DNA from: DASRHT01 sp035293765
Lineage (GTDB): Bacteria > Chloroflexota > Ktedonobacteria > Ktedonobacterales > Ktedonobacteraceae
DNA: 64,000 nt
Direction of reading: 5' to 3'
Assembly (NCBI GenBank): GCA_035293765.1
Contig: DATGMF010000035.1
Coordinates: 130,624 to 194,623, forward strand
The notes beneath the pieces are model-generated. The model ran no database searches. It saw nothing but the letters and a program-made list of their open reading frames with translations, and was not told the DNA's origin. This document shows, one piece after another, positions 8,886 through 17,627 of this stretch. Position numbers and translations under genes: made by a program. The first letter of the stretch is position 1; each line of letters starts with the position of its first letter.

Positions 8886-9819
8886 ACAACACCTCCATCT
8901 CTGAAGTCGTCCATATCTCCCGGCTCCTCCAGAGCCGATCAAGCATCAAGGCTGTGCTTGCCTCGTAGATTTTCTCCCCAAAGCTGGTTGTTGCGCGTGA
9001 GTGGAGAACATCATACTGATTGCGCTCAATCACTATCAGAATACGCCGGTACAGTCGAGCTGCTATCAGGATGGGCAGACGACAGTCAGGAGGAAGCAGC
9101 CAGATCCCGGGCATAGCGGTTTTATAATAGTAATGCGTACGTTTCACCTGAAAACGCAGCAAAGAGCGAAAATGATCATCTGGCTTTTGGCGCGCCTCAT
9201 AAAGTTTAAGCAGATGGGTACGCGGGCAGCCGAAGCTTTCTAGTTCATTCCTGGGCAGGTAAACACGGTTGGCGACCAGGTCCTCGCCGACATCGCGCAG
9301 AATATTAGTGAGCTGCATTGCAATCCCCAGGTTTTTAGCTGCCGTCAATGCCGGGGCAGAACGGACACCTAAAACATAAGCCATTGCCAGTCCCACTGTT
9401 CCAGCAACCTGATAGCAATAGCGGTAGAGCTCTGAGAAATCCGGTACCTCCTGCGCTTCTAGATCCGCAATCAGCCCATTGAGGAAGTCAAGAAAAATGG
9501 GAGTAGGAACGGGATGCTTGCTTAGCATCCAATGAAGAGCACTGCCTAGCCGCTCGCGTGGAGCGGGAAAAGCGCACTTGCTGATAAACCAGCTTTTCCA
9601 AGCTTCCAGTTCTGCACGTACGTCTTCAACTTGTCTGCCTGGTACGGGCTCATCGACCAGATCGTCCAGGGTGCGAAAGAAAGCATAGAGGAGTACTACA
9701 GCATGGCGCAGTTCCGGCGGTAAAAAGCGTGCGGCGAAATGGAATGTTTTGCCGTGTGTTGCCAATAGTTCCTCATCGATTTTGCTTGTGGTCATAGCTA
9801 TTTGTGGAAAAGGGAGCAT
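8818..9819 (-). CDS. crtB: Phytoene/squalene synthase family protein
   Basis: The 333-residue protein shows both Asp-rich prenyl-diphosphate sites of the trans-isoprenyl synthase fold: LLYAFFRTLDDLVDE and NILRDVGEDLVANRVYLP. It also has HGKTFHFAARFLPPE at the N-terminus and CYQVAGTVGLAM in the middle, all typical of CrtB, which condenses two geranylgeranyl diphosphates into phytoene. It heads the carotenoid operon. The frame is open upstream to 10059, but the CrtB fold begins close to the ATG at 9819 (an ATG at 9795 is also possible); neither has a clear ribosome site. Squalene synthase is excluded mainly by the crtI neighbour. Confidence 0.9.
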   Translation of the reverse strand: MLPFPQIAMTTSKIDEELLATHGKTFHFAARFLPPELRHAVVLLYAFFRTLDDLVDEPVPGRQVEDVRAELEAWKSWFISKCAFPAPRERLGSALHWMLSKHPVPTPIFLDFLNGLIADLEAQEVPDFSELYRYCYQVAGTVGLAMAYVLGVRSAPALTAAKNLGIAMQLTNILRDVGEDLVANRVYLPRNELESFGCPRTHLLKLYEARQKPDDHFRSLLRFQVKRTHYYYKTAMPGIWLLPPDCRLPILIAARLYRRILIVIERNQYDVLHSRATTSFGEKIYEASTALMLDRLWRSREIWTTSEMEVLFEKELSLLDPHHSPGHTGHTSV

Positions 9820-10366
9820 AATCTTGTCTGAAATATGCTCCCTCTTGCCAGAATTGTTGAGCTTTAACGTACACATATTGAACCTATCACTACTCCTCGA
9901 CTGTACCATAAAAGGCGAGCCAATAGATCGAACGCCACTGTCTGAGAAGGTGAAGTATCGCCGCGTGCCGATGCAGGACTCCTCACCTTCCACTATATCG
10001 GATGCTACGCAGCGCAATTCTGGGTAATTACGGTAAGTTCTCCCGTTCAGGTAGCGCAACCATCAGTGAGTGCTGGATACTCTTTTTGATTGAAGGGTGA
10101 TGTGGTGGGGGAGCGGTAGAACAGGTGGGGAATGGTCAGAGACCAGTCCATTTTATGTCAAGGCTCTTGCTAAAAAAGACCATATTATGTATAATTCCGT
10201 TGTTGAGCAAAAAAAGCAACATTTCTCCGCAGTCCCATATGGCGTATAGCAACTAATATTTACGAATGAGCCATCAAATAAATAATTCTATGACTTACCG
10301 GCTATTTTGCCCGTTAAGGAAGCAAATAACAGTTATGATTAACATCTATTCATCAGGAGAAAAGCT
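9820..10366. other. Divergent intergenic region between crtB and the toxin-like locus
   Basis: This 547-bp gap separates crtB (minus) from the small helical protein gene (plus). The crtB frame stays open to 10059, but the translation there looks non-coding (Cys, Arg and Ser rich, no homology visible). One good forward promoter is annotated separately. A GT-rich tract lies at about 10098-10130. I see no RNA gene or convincing minus-strand promoter for the carotenoid operon. Confidence 0.6.
10167..10195 (+). promoter_or_regulatory. Sigma-70-type promoter for the toxin-like locus
   Basis: TTGCTA (10167-10172) and a perfect TATAAT (10190-10195) are separated by 17 nt. Transcription would begin near 10202, leaving a leader of about 165 nt before the ATG at 10367. 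The long leader is unusual for such a compact genome. Confidence 0.65.
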
Positions 10367-10657
10367 ATGAGCGATGAATTCAAGGTTGTTATTCATGAGA
10401 TGCGTTATATCTCACACCTGATCTCTTCTGAAACTGATACCCTGAAAAAGCAGACGGACACGCAGATTGGCAGGGTCGATGAGACCTGTAAAAGTCTGCC
10501 GCCGGTCGTCTACAATCTGGCAGCTCCGGGTTTCCTCGTCATCAAGGCGTTCCTCGGTCGCTCCACCGAGATACGCGACCGCATCAGCACTATTCTCAAC
10601 CAGACAGCCGACATGGCAGAAAAAACCGATCAACAAATTGCCGGGCTCTTCGACTGA
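10367..10657 (+). CDS. Small helical protein, possible WXG100/LXG-partner-like component
   Basis: AGGAG lies seven nt before the ATG. The 96-residue product is predominantly helix-forming with heptad-like hydrophobic spacing (SHLISSETDTLKKQTDTQIG, then STILNQTADMAEKTDQQIAG) broken by a hydrophobic central turn (AAPGFLVIKAFLG). It has no signal peptide, and no canonical WXG motif was found. Size, helical-hairpin appearance and position directly before a large protein with a nuclease-like C-terminus resemble the small partners of type VII-secreted LXG toxins. This is inference from architecture; I recognise no family with certainty. Confidence 0.6.
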   Translation: MSDEFKVVIHEMRYISHLISSETDTLKKQTDTQIGRVDETCKSLPPVVYNLAAPGFLVIKAFLGRSTEIRDRISTILNQTADMAEKTDQQIAGLFD

Positions 10658-10714
10658 GCCGATCCCCTGTAGAGCAATTTGAGCACAAAAAATCGCGAGA
10701 AGGAGCAGCTAAAC

Positions 10715-12373
10715 ATGACGGTTAGCCTATCGAACCCGATAGATGTTTTTGCGAATGCCATTGCTCAGCCATTAGAGGACGCGGCCAGGGAGTGGAGAGA
10801 GCTGGCAAAAATGCATGAAACGGGCAATGATCATCTGCGCCAGCAGGGAGGCGCGCTCGCGTCAACCCTGGGCGGAGATATCGTCCAGCCCTTTACGGAT
10901 ATGATTTCCAAGCAATATAAATTCACCTATGGCATCACCCAGGGCATTAACGAAATTGCCGGTTTTTACGACAAGGGTGCGGAAATTGTGCGGGACGCGG
11001 CCCGCATTGTGGATTCGATCATTGGACCCTATTTTGAGGTCATAAAATGGGTGCTTGATCGCATCACGCCGGATATTGTCGTGAGGCATGGCGAAGACGC
11101 GATCCATGCCGTCTTTGACGACCTGCGCAACACGTTGAACCGCATGACCCACGACGCGGGCAGCTTCTTTGGCGACCTTTTCCATCTGAACTTCGGAGCT
11201 GCTTTACACGATGCCACCGACGAAGTGAAAGCCATCGCTCATCTCACCGGCGATGCTATAGCGATGCTTGCCGATATAGAGCCGATCCTCTGCCAGTGGG
11301 CTACGCAGATTATGGATGGCGTCAACTGGTGCTTCAACGAGGTCAACAGCCTGACCCTGAAGCTGGAAGATTGGGTGCTGGGCATCTCTGATATCGCCTC
11401 CGAAGCAGCCATCCTCAGCGACCCCAATGCCCTGCCGCAGGAAAAATGGCTGGCCGGTGGCATGCTGGTGGTCAATGTCGCGCTCGACGTCATGATGTTC
11501 ATCCCCGGATTGCAAGAAGCCATCTTCGGCAAGATTGCGGAGAAGCTGGGCATCAAGTTTCTAACGAAATGGCTCGTTACCAAGATCTCCGAAAGTATCG
11601 TCGGCAAGCTGATCCAGGATTTCATCGAAAAATTGATGACAAAGTTTGCCGAATCGGCTGTCCAGCGAGCTCTTGAGCGCAAACTGACCCAGACCGTCTT
11701 CAAGAATATCGAGGGCGATATCACGAAAAAGCTGCAAGATGCTATTCAACTAATCATCGAGCAGTATCTGGCGGGCAGCATTAGCAAAGCCGAGGCGCGA
11801 GCTCAGATTGATGCTCTAAAGGCTCTGGCTGACAGGTTTGGGCCAGATGAACTGGTGGCCCTTTTCAAACGTTTTAGCGCCGAAGATCTGGTCAAAATCG
11901 CCCGGCATAACATCACTCTGGACGATATTACCAAGCTCATCGCGGATAGCAACAAGAAATTTCCTCTTTCTGATACTAATACCGTAAATGCTCTCATCGG
12001 TCCTGATGGCACGGTTGTTGATATTGCTGGCAAAGGCACTCAGGGAGCGGATATTCTTTTCCGCGATAGTAGCGGCAAAGTTGTCTTGAGCCGTGAAGTT
12101 AAGTGTATTGTGGGAAAATCGCAAGGCTCTTTTAATGACTATGTGCTCCACGCAGGGCTGGACCAGGTGCAGGCTGGTGCTACGAAAGAGATACTGATTC
12201 AGCTTCCTGCTGGAACCACCGCGGAGGATGCTTTGTCAAGGATCGCTAGAATGCGCGGGGGAGATCAGGTGAAGCGGTTAACAGCGGATGAGGTGAGTAA
12301 GTTGCAACATGTAAATATCACCATTGTTGATCCATCCGGGAACGTACTTTTCAGCGGGCCGGTGCTTCCATAG
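10715..12373 (+). CDS. Large helical protein with C-terminal PD-(D/E)XK-like module, candidate polymorphic toxin
   Basis: The ATG at 10715 follows AAGGAG by nine nt; the frame extends to a TTG at 10679 without a ribosome site. The 552-residue protein has a long alpha-helical N-terminal part (about 1-240), a hydrophobic middle region (about 255-285, GMLVVNVALDVMMFIPGL) and amphipathic helices to about 420. From about 422 to the end the composition changes to a beta-rich domain: GADILFRDSS gives Asp446 and SREVKC gives Glu461 and Lys463, the D-x14-E-x-K arrangement of PD-(D/E)XK nucleases, followed by a conserved-looking QGSFNDYVLHAGLDQ helix. An export-type N-terminus with a C-terminal nuclease is the plan of polymorphic toxins. 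Activity is not proven; a phage or structural protein is the alternative. Confidence 0.65.
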   Translation: MTVSLSNPIDVFANAIAQPLEDAAREWRELAKMHETGNDHLRQQGGALASTLGGDIVQPFTDMISKQYKFTYGITQGINEIAGFYDKGAEIVRDAARIVDSIIGPYFEVIKWVLDRITPDIVVRHGEDAIHAVFDDLRNTLNRMTHDAGSFFGDLFHLNFGAALHDATDEVKAIAHLTGDAIAMLADIEPILCQWATQIMDGVNWCFNEVNSLTLKLEDWVLGISDIASEAAILSDPNALPQEKWLAGGMLVVNVALDVMMFIPGLQEAIFGKIAEKLGIKFLTKWLVTKISESIVGKLIQDFIEKLMTKFAESAVQRALERKLTQTVFKNIEGDITKKLQDAIQLIIEQYLAGSISKAEARAQIDALKALADRFGPDELVALFKRFSAEDLVKIARHNITLDDITKLIADSNKKFPLSDTNTVNALIGPDGTVVDIAGKGTQGADILFRDSSGKVVLSREVKCIVGKSQGSFNDYVLHAGLDQVQAGATKEILIQLPAGTTAEDALSRIARMRGGDQVKRLTADEVSKLQHVNITIVDPSGNVLFSGPVLP

Positions 12374-12453
12374 GAGCTGAAGCTTGTTGCTGTGATGTAT
12401 ATAATATAGCAATGGTCACATGTGCATCGCCGGGCTGAAGAGGAGAACAGGAT

Positions 12454-12765
12454 ATGAGTCTTTACGCAAATTTTGCATGCATAGATTGTAAAGTAAAACT
12501 CTGGCTGGGCAAAGCCATTTTCCGTGAAGATGATACTGTCGATTACTTTAAAATCGGTAACGAGGAAGATCCGCCCAATTCCCAGCGTCCAGAGTTAAAC
12601 CGGACCATCTGGAAAATGTTTGCCGACCATGCTGGACACCATCTGCGGGTGGTAGTCGAAGGCAGTCCTGATGAAGAACTGCTTGATGATGACGATTTTG
12701 TAGAAATTGGTGGTCACGGCTCTTCTATTAGCTTCGACCAGTACCTCAAAGATTGGCATGGCTGA
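12454..12765 (+). CDS. Small acidic protein, candidate immunity protein
   Basis: AGAGGAG precedes the ATG at a somewhat long spacing. The 103-residue protein begins with a CxxC pair (FACIDCKVKLWLGKAI), contains many Asp and Glu residues (PDEELLDDDDFVEIGG) and ends ISFDQYLKDWHG. It has no signal peptide or membrane segment. It lies 80 nt downstream of the nuclease-like gene on the same strand. Small acidic cytosolic proteins directly after toxin genes are typically immunity proteins; that role is inferred from position and composition only. The family is not recognised. Confidence 0.6.
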   Translation: MSLYANFACIDCKVKLWLGKAIFREDDTVDYFKIGNEEDPPNSQRPELNRTIWKMFADHAGHHLRVVVEGSPDEELLDDDDFVEIGGHGSSISFDQYLKDWHG

Positions 12766-14029
12766 TCCGCTGACCTGTGGCGCGCGCTACCTGCGCCAGC
12801 CGACGCTTGTATTCCACGCCCTGGAGCGGATGGAAATGCTTGAGCCCGAGCTTATGCGCGGGGTCTGTTGCGATCTGCCGTCCTATGCCCTGGTGTATGT
12901 GGAGCAGTACCGGGGCGATGTACCGCGCCTGGAACGCGAGCGAGAGTTTCTATGCGCGGCCCTGGTGCAAGCGCGGCAGCAGGACCGCCATACCGATGTG
13001 CTGCGGCTGGCTGAAGGGCTATCCTACCTGGTCGGACGCCTCGATAACGCTGCCGACGCTGATCGCATCCTGCTCTGGGGCATTGAGGCCGCCTGTCAAC
13101 TCCGAGACAGGCGGCGACAGGCGTGTTTGCTCAACCGCCGCGGCAATCTGCTCTTCTCGCATGGTCAGAGGAGAGAGGGGCGACGGATCTGGTGGGAGAG
13201 CCTGGATATGGCTCGGGGCCAGGTTGTATCAGAATATCTCTGGGAGATATTCTATAGTTTTGTGCATATTGCTGATATTTTAGGCGATTACTGCACAGCA
13301 CAATATTTCTCTGAGATGGTTCTGCAAGCTGATCAGGTGGATGATCTCGATAGCGCCGCTGTGGTGATTTTCATCAGGGGGTTTCATGCTCGCCTCGCGT
13401 ATAATTTACAGCAGGCATACACCGACTATCAAACCTGCTTGCGCTACTTATCTCGTCCTGAACCTGGAGTGGCTCTTTCTCCCGAAAGGCAACTTTTTAT
13501 GATGGTTGTCCAGGCGGAACTGGCACGCGTGCAGGGAGACTTTCCCCGTTCTCATGAATATAGCGAGAGCGCGCTTGCCCTTGCGCGGCTCTTCAGTGAC
13601 ATATATGCCATTGTCGATCTATTAATGGATCAGGGGGCCTTCGCCTATCAGCAAAAGAAGTTCTCCGAGATGGAAGCGATACTCGCTGAACTGCAAACTA
13701 TCGCGCAGCAGACGAACGCGCCGCTTTTTCACACGCGTACCAACATGCTACAGCGCCTGCTTGAGGACGCGGTGCCGAACCAACGGCCTGCCAATGCTTT
13801 GCAAATCCACCGGCGCTCGTCACCCCCTCCTACTATATCTCTAAGCGACCGCGAATTGGAAGTGCTCCATCTGGTTGCCGCTGGCCTTAGTAACAACGAG
13901 ATTGCCGCTCGTCTCGTGGTGACGACAAGCACTGTCAAAAAACACCTTGAGCATATCTACGACCGACTCAATGTCTCCAGCCGCACCCACGCAGTAGCGC
14001 GAGGGCGCGAACTCAATTTGCTACCCTAA
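12758..14029 (+). CDS. LuxR-family transcriptional regulator with helical-repeat N-terminus
   Basis: The ATG at 12758 overlaps the end of the preceding gene by 8 nt; an ATG at 12707 would add an unrelated N-terminus. The 423-residue protein consists of TPR/SARP-like helical repeats (about 25-345, for example ACLLNRRGNLLFSHGQRREG and SHEYSESALALARLFSD) and a C-terminal LuxR helix-turn-helix (about 362-420: LSDRELEVLHLVAAGLSNNEIA, TVKKHLEHIYDRLNV). This is the layout of the C-terminal half of MalT/LAL regulators, but the N-terminal ATPase domain is absent. The overlap suggests it is co-transcribed with the toxin-like genes and could regulate them or the following lipoprotein. Confidence 0.8.
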   Translation: MADPLTCGARYLRQPTLVFHALERMEMLEPELMRGVCCDLPSYALVYVEQYRGDVPRLEREREFLCAALVQARQQDRHTDVLRLAEGLSYLVGRLDNAADADRILLWGIEAACQLRDRRRQACLLNRRGNLLFSHGQRREGRRIWWESLDMARGQVVSEYLWEIFYSFVHIADILGDYCTAQYFSEMVLQADQVDDLDSAAVVIFIRGFHARLAYNLQQAYTDYQTCLRYLSRPEPGVALSPERQLFMMVVQAELARVQGDFPRSHEYSESALALARLFSDIYAIVDLLMDQGAFAYQQKKFSEMEAILAELQTIAQQTNAPLFHTRTNMLQRLLEDAVPNQRPANALQIHRRSSPPPTISLSDRELEVLHLVAAGLSNNEIAARLVVTTSTVKKHLEHIYDRLNVSSRTHAVARGRELNLLP

Positions 14030-14144
14030 AATCGCCGATTTTTTGAGAGAATTCGTCTTTTGGCGAATGACAACCCATCTGTCGTCTGCTACTCTGCCCT
14101 CGTTACCATACTTATAGTTGCTTACTTACTAATAAAGAGGTTAC

Positions 14145-15236
14145 ATGATGGCAGACTGGTTCTCTACTCCTCTCTCCCGGCAGCTTCGTTACGGCATCTA
14201 TGTAATATTTTGTATCTTGCTCGTTCTGCTTGCCGCGTGCTCTTCCTCTGGCTCTGCGAGCACTGGTAGCACGCCCACACCGAAACCTACGCCATCGCCC
14301 ATCCCTACGCCGAACGTCCCGGCGGTCTCCAAAGTGCTCACAACCTATAAAGGGCATTCGGGTCCCGTTATTAGCGCCCAATGGTCCCCGGATGGCACGC
14401 GCATTGCCTCATGTGGCAATGATGGCACTGTACAGGTCTGGACGGCCAGCGATGGCAAGACCATCTGGAATACCTCTATCGACCGCTATGCTTTTGCTCT
14501 TGCCTGGTCGCCCGATGGGAAAAAGCTTGTTGGGGGTGGGAGTAGCAGCTCGCTTTTTGTGCTGGATGCGGCCAACGGGCATCAATTGGCTACGTATCAG
14601 GGCCAGGGCGCTTTTATTGAGGGGCTGGCGTGGTCGCCCAATGGACAGTTCATCGCTTCAGGTAGTCAGGATGATACGGTGATGGTCTGGGATGTGACCA
14701 CTGGCAAATCGACGCTAACTTATAAGGGGCATTCAGACGCGGTTGCCCATGTCGCCTGGTCGCCCGATGGCACAAAAATTGCCTCCGCCAGCCATGATGG
14801 GACGGTGCAGGTCTGGAATGCGAAAGATGGACATCTGCTGCTGACGTACAAAGATCATAACGCTCCGGTGTGGCAGGTTGCCTGGTCACCTGATGGCACA
14901 AAAATTGCCTCGGGAACCGGCTCGGCTGGCGCGAGTGGTCCCGTGACCGATAACAACGCGGCGAAAGTCTGGAACGCCGCCACGGGACAGACGTTGCTGA
15001 GCATACCGGCTGCCAGCGGTCAGGTCTACGCGCTGGCCTGGTCGCACGATGGCAAGCGTATCGCTTCGGGCGATGGTCAAAATGTCTATGTCTGGGACGC
15101 TGCAAGCGGAAAAATGGCGCTGTCATACAAAGGCCATACCGGTGATGTCTTTATGCTAGCATGGTCGCCTGACGATAAGTACATCGCCTCAGCCAGCACC
15201 GATGGCACTGTGCAGGTCTGGCAGCCGCAGCTATGA
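14145..15236 (+). CDS. WD40-repeat lipoprotein
   Basis: AAAGAGG precedes tandem ATG codons at 14145 and 14148. Residues about 17-32 form a lipoprotein signal with a lipobox (LVLLAAC, lipidated Cys near 32), followed by a Ser/Gly and Pro/Thr spacer (TPTPKPTPSPIPTP). Residues about 62-363 contain seven WD40 blades (repeated LAWSPDGKxIAS and DGTVQVW), enough for one complete beta-propeller on the outer face of the membrane. Such propellers act as interaction scaffolds; no partner is evident. It follows the LuxR gene after 115 nt and ends 1 nt before the convergent molybdoenzyme gene. Confidence 0.88.
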   Translation: MMADWFSTPLSRQLRYGIYVIFCILLVLLAACSSSGSASTGSTPTPKPTPSPIPTPNVPAVSKVLTTYKGHSGPVISAQWSPDGTRIASCGNDGTVQVWTASDGKTIWNTSIDRYAFALAWSPDGKKLVGGGSSSSLFVLDAANGHQLATYQGQGAFIEGLAWSPNGQFIASGSQDDTVMVWDVTTGKSTLTYKGHSDAVAHVAWSPDGTKIASASHDGTVQVWNAKDGHLLLTYKDHNAPVWQVAWSPDGTKIASGTGSAGASGPVTDNNAAKVWNAATGQTLLSIPAASGQVYALAWSHDGKRIASGDGQNVYVWDAASGKMALSYKGHTGDVFMLAWSPDDKYIASASTDGTVQVWQPQL

Positions 15237-15237
15237 A

Positions 15238-17625
15238 TTAACCACTTTTCTGTAAAAGCTCATACAGAAGGCAAGGATGCAAGGGCATTTCGCAGACGCG
15301 CAGATGAAATGGCGCAAGCGCATCGTCAATGGCGGAGGCGAAGAGGGCTGGCACCGGGATAACGCCCGCCTCGCCCGCCCCTTTGACTCCTAGCGGATTG
15401 AGCGGCGAAGGCGTCTCTATGTGGTCAATCGCGATAGCAGGGATCTCGGCTGCGGTCGGAATAAGATAATCCATAAAGGTGGCGCTCAGTGGCTGGCCCT
15501 CCTCGTCATACACCAGCCGTTCAAAGAAGGAGCCGCCGATGCCCTGCGCCACGCCTCCGCGAATCTGTCCCTCAACCACCATCGGATTGATCAGTCGTCC
15601 GCAGTCATGGACGGCTGCGTATTTTAGAAATGTGACCTGCCCGGTATGTGAGTCCACTTCGATGATCGCGCCGTGAACGCCGCTGGCGAAGCTGGCGTGC
15701 GGCGGGCTGTAAAAGCCGTCAGCTTCCAGCCCGGGGCCGCCGCGCTCTTGAGGTAAAGCGGGACCGGGACGTGCTGCCGCGAGATCCATCGCCGCCAGCT
15801 TGCGCGCATTTTCGCCATGGGTGTAGCGCAGAGGATTGGCTTTGATCGCCATCTGTCCCAGTGTTAAGGCGCGGTGAGGCGCGTCCTTAACGAAGACGTT
15901 GCCATTGGCAAGCTCAATGTCCTGCGGCGCGGCTTCAAACAGTTCGGCGGCAAGCGCGATAATCTTTTCACGCACCTTAACTGCCGCGAGATGCATGGCC
16001 GAGCCTGCCACGGTCGCGGCCCGGCTGGCAAAAGTACCAACGCCCCAGTGGAACGCCTGAGTATCGCCCGTTGTGACCATGACCTCTTGTGGCGTAATGC
16101 CAAGCTGATCGGCTATAATCTGGGCAAACACCGTCTGATGCGCCTGCCCCTGCGTTGTCACTCCAGTTGCAGCAAAGACGCGACCATCCGCCTCAACGCG
16201 AATATGCGCTCCCTCGTATGGTCCAATCGATGTGCCCTCGACATAATAGCCGACGCCGATCCCCAGGTAACGCCCTTGCTTCCTGGCTTCGGCCTGTCTG
16301 GCAGAGAAATTGTCGTAATCTAACAATGCCTTGAGTTTATCAAGGGCTGCCTGGTAGTTGCCGCTGTCGTATCTCGTCGGCCCGCCATCCTGATAGACCA
16401 GCCCGACATCCCAGGGAAACTCATCGGGCCGGATAAAGTTGCGGGAGCGCACTTCCAGGCGATCAAGCTGCAACTCGCGCGCAATGCCATCCATGATGCG
16501 TTCCATCACAAAGACCGCGTGAGGCCGACCCGCGCCGCGATAGGGGCTGACGGGCACCTTATTGGTATAGAGCACGGTGCATGCGCTGGCGTAATGTTTG
16601 ATCCGGTATGGCCCTGGCAAGGAGCAGGCGGTGATGATGGGGACGATGATCCCATAGGGAGTATAAGCGCCCGTGTCGTGGAGGAAGACGTCACGCACTG
16701 CCAGCAACATGCCTGCGTCGTCAAAAGCGTATGTGACCTCGTGAATCTGGCCGCGCTCCTGGTTGGTGGCAATAAAGTTCTCGCGTCGATCCTCGATCCA
16801 CTTGACGGGTCGGCCTGAGCGGATGGCGGCAAATGGCACCAGGATTTCTTCAGGATAGAAAAGCATAATCTTGGGGCCGAAGCCGCCGCCAATGTCGGGC
16901 GCGATCACCCGGACCTTATGCTCTGGAAGGTGAAAGATCGCGGCCAGCCCGTTGCGGATAGCGATTGGTCCCTGGGTTGAGATCCAGCAGGTGAGCATCT
17001 CTTCGTAGCGATCCCAGCGGGCGACGATGCCCCGGCACTCCATAGGCATGGCCGCGCCTCGCTCCATCCTCAACGTCTCGCGTACAACATGGGGCGCGTT
17101 GGCGATTACCTCATCAGGTTCTCCCACTGTTTGGACAAGCTGAGCCGCAACGTTGCCAGGGACATCGTCATGAACCAGCGCAGCCTCTGATGCAGAGGCT
17201 GCTTCCAGACTGTGGGCAACGGGAAGGGGCTCATACTCGACATCAATCAGTTCCAGAGCGTCTTCGGCGATATAGCGGCTCTCCGCCACCACGAAGGCGA
17301 CGGCTTCTCCAACGTAGCGTACGTCTTTAAGCGCAAGGGGAAGCTGCGTACGCGGATGCGTCAGGGCTTGATGGGGAATCAGGAGCGGCGAAGGCTCCAG
17401 CACGTCACCCAGGTCTTCAGCCGTCAGCACCAGATGGACTCCCGGCAGGTTACGCGCGGCGCTGGCGTCAATACGTACAATCTTTGCGCGGGCGTAGGGA
17501 CTGCGCAATACCGCCGCGTGGAGCATCTCCGGCAGATCAATGTCATCGACATAGGTGCCCTGCCCGCGTAGCAGGCGTGGATCTTCGTTGCGCTGAACCG
17601 ATGCGCCAAACCAGCGTGTTGCCAT
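15238..17625 (-). CDS. Molybdopterin-binding large subunit, xanthine dehydrogenase/CO dehydrogenase family (form II CoxL-like)
   Basis: The 795-residue protein starts GASVQRNEDPRLLRGQGTYVDD, the standard CoxL/CutL opening. It contains GGGFGPK (about 248-254), the active-site loop PYRGAGR (about 360-366) and the C-terminal GVKGAGEAG (about 744-752) with the catalytic Glu. The loop is of the AYRGAGR type of form II enzymes, not the Cys-containing loop of true aerobic CO dehydrogenase. It therefore probably hydroxylates an aldehyde, purine or N-heterocycle rather than oxidising CO. It is the last gene of a tight operon: amidase, FAD subunit, Fe-S subunit, this subunit, with 2-11 nt gaps. Assembly would need a molybdenum-cytosine-dinucleotide chaperone not seen in this window. 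Confidence 0.92.
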   Translation of the reverse strand: MATRWFGASVQRNEDPRLLRGQGTYVDDIDLPEMLHAAVLRSPYARAKIVRIDASAARNLPGVHLVLTAEDLGDVLEPSPLLIPHQALTHPRTQLPLALKDVRYVGEAVAFVVAESRYIAEDALELIDVEYEPLPVAHSLEAASASEAALVHDDVPGNVAAQLVQTVGEPDEVIANAPHVVRETLRMERGAAMPMECRGIVARWDRYEEMLTCWISTQGPIAIRNGLAAIFHLPEHKVRVIAPDIGGGFGPKIMLFYPEEILVPFAAIRSGRPVKWIEDRRENFIATNQERGQIHEVTYAFDDAGMLLAVRDVFLHDTGAYTPYGIIVPIITACSLPGPYRIKHYASACTVLYTNKVPVSPYRGAGRPHAVFVMERIMDGIARELQLDRLEVRSRNFIRPDEFPWDVGLVYQDGGPTRYDSGNYQAALDKLKALLDYDNFSARQAEARKQGRYLGIGVGYYVEGTSIGPYEGAHIRVEADGRVFAATGVTTQGQAHQTVFAQIIADQLGITPQEVMVTTGDTQAFHWGVGTFASRAATVAGSAMHLAAVKVREKIIALAAELFEAAPQDIELANGNVFVKDAPHRALTLGQMAIKANPLRYTHGENARKLAAMDLAAARPGPALPQERGGPGLEADGFYSPPHASFASGVHGAIIEVDSHTGQVTFLKYAAVHDCGRLINPMVVEGQIRGGVAQGIGGSFFERLVYDEEGQPLSATFMDYLIPTAAEIPAIAIDHIETPSPLNPLGVKGAGEAGVIPVPALFASAIDDALAPFHLRVCEMPLHPCLLYELLQKSG

Positions 17626-17627
17626 AG

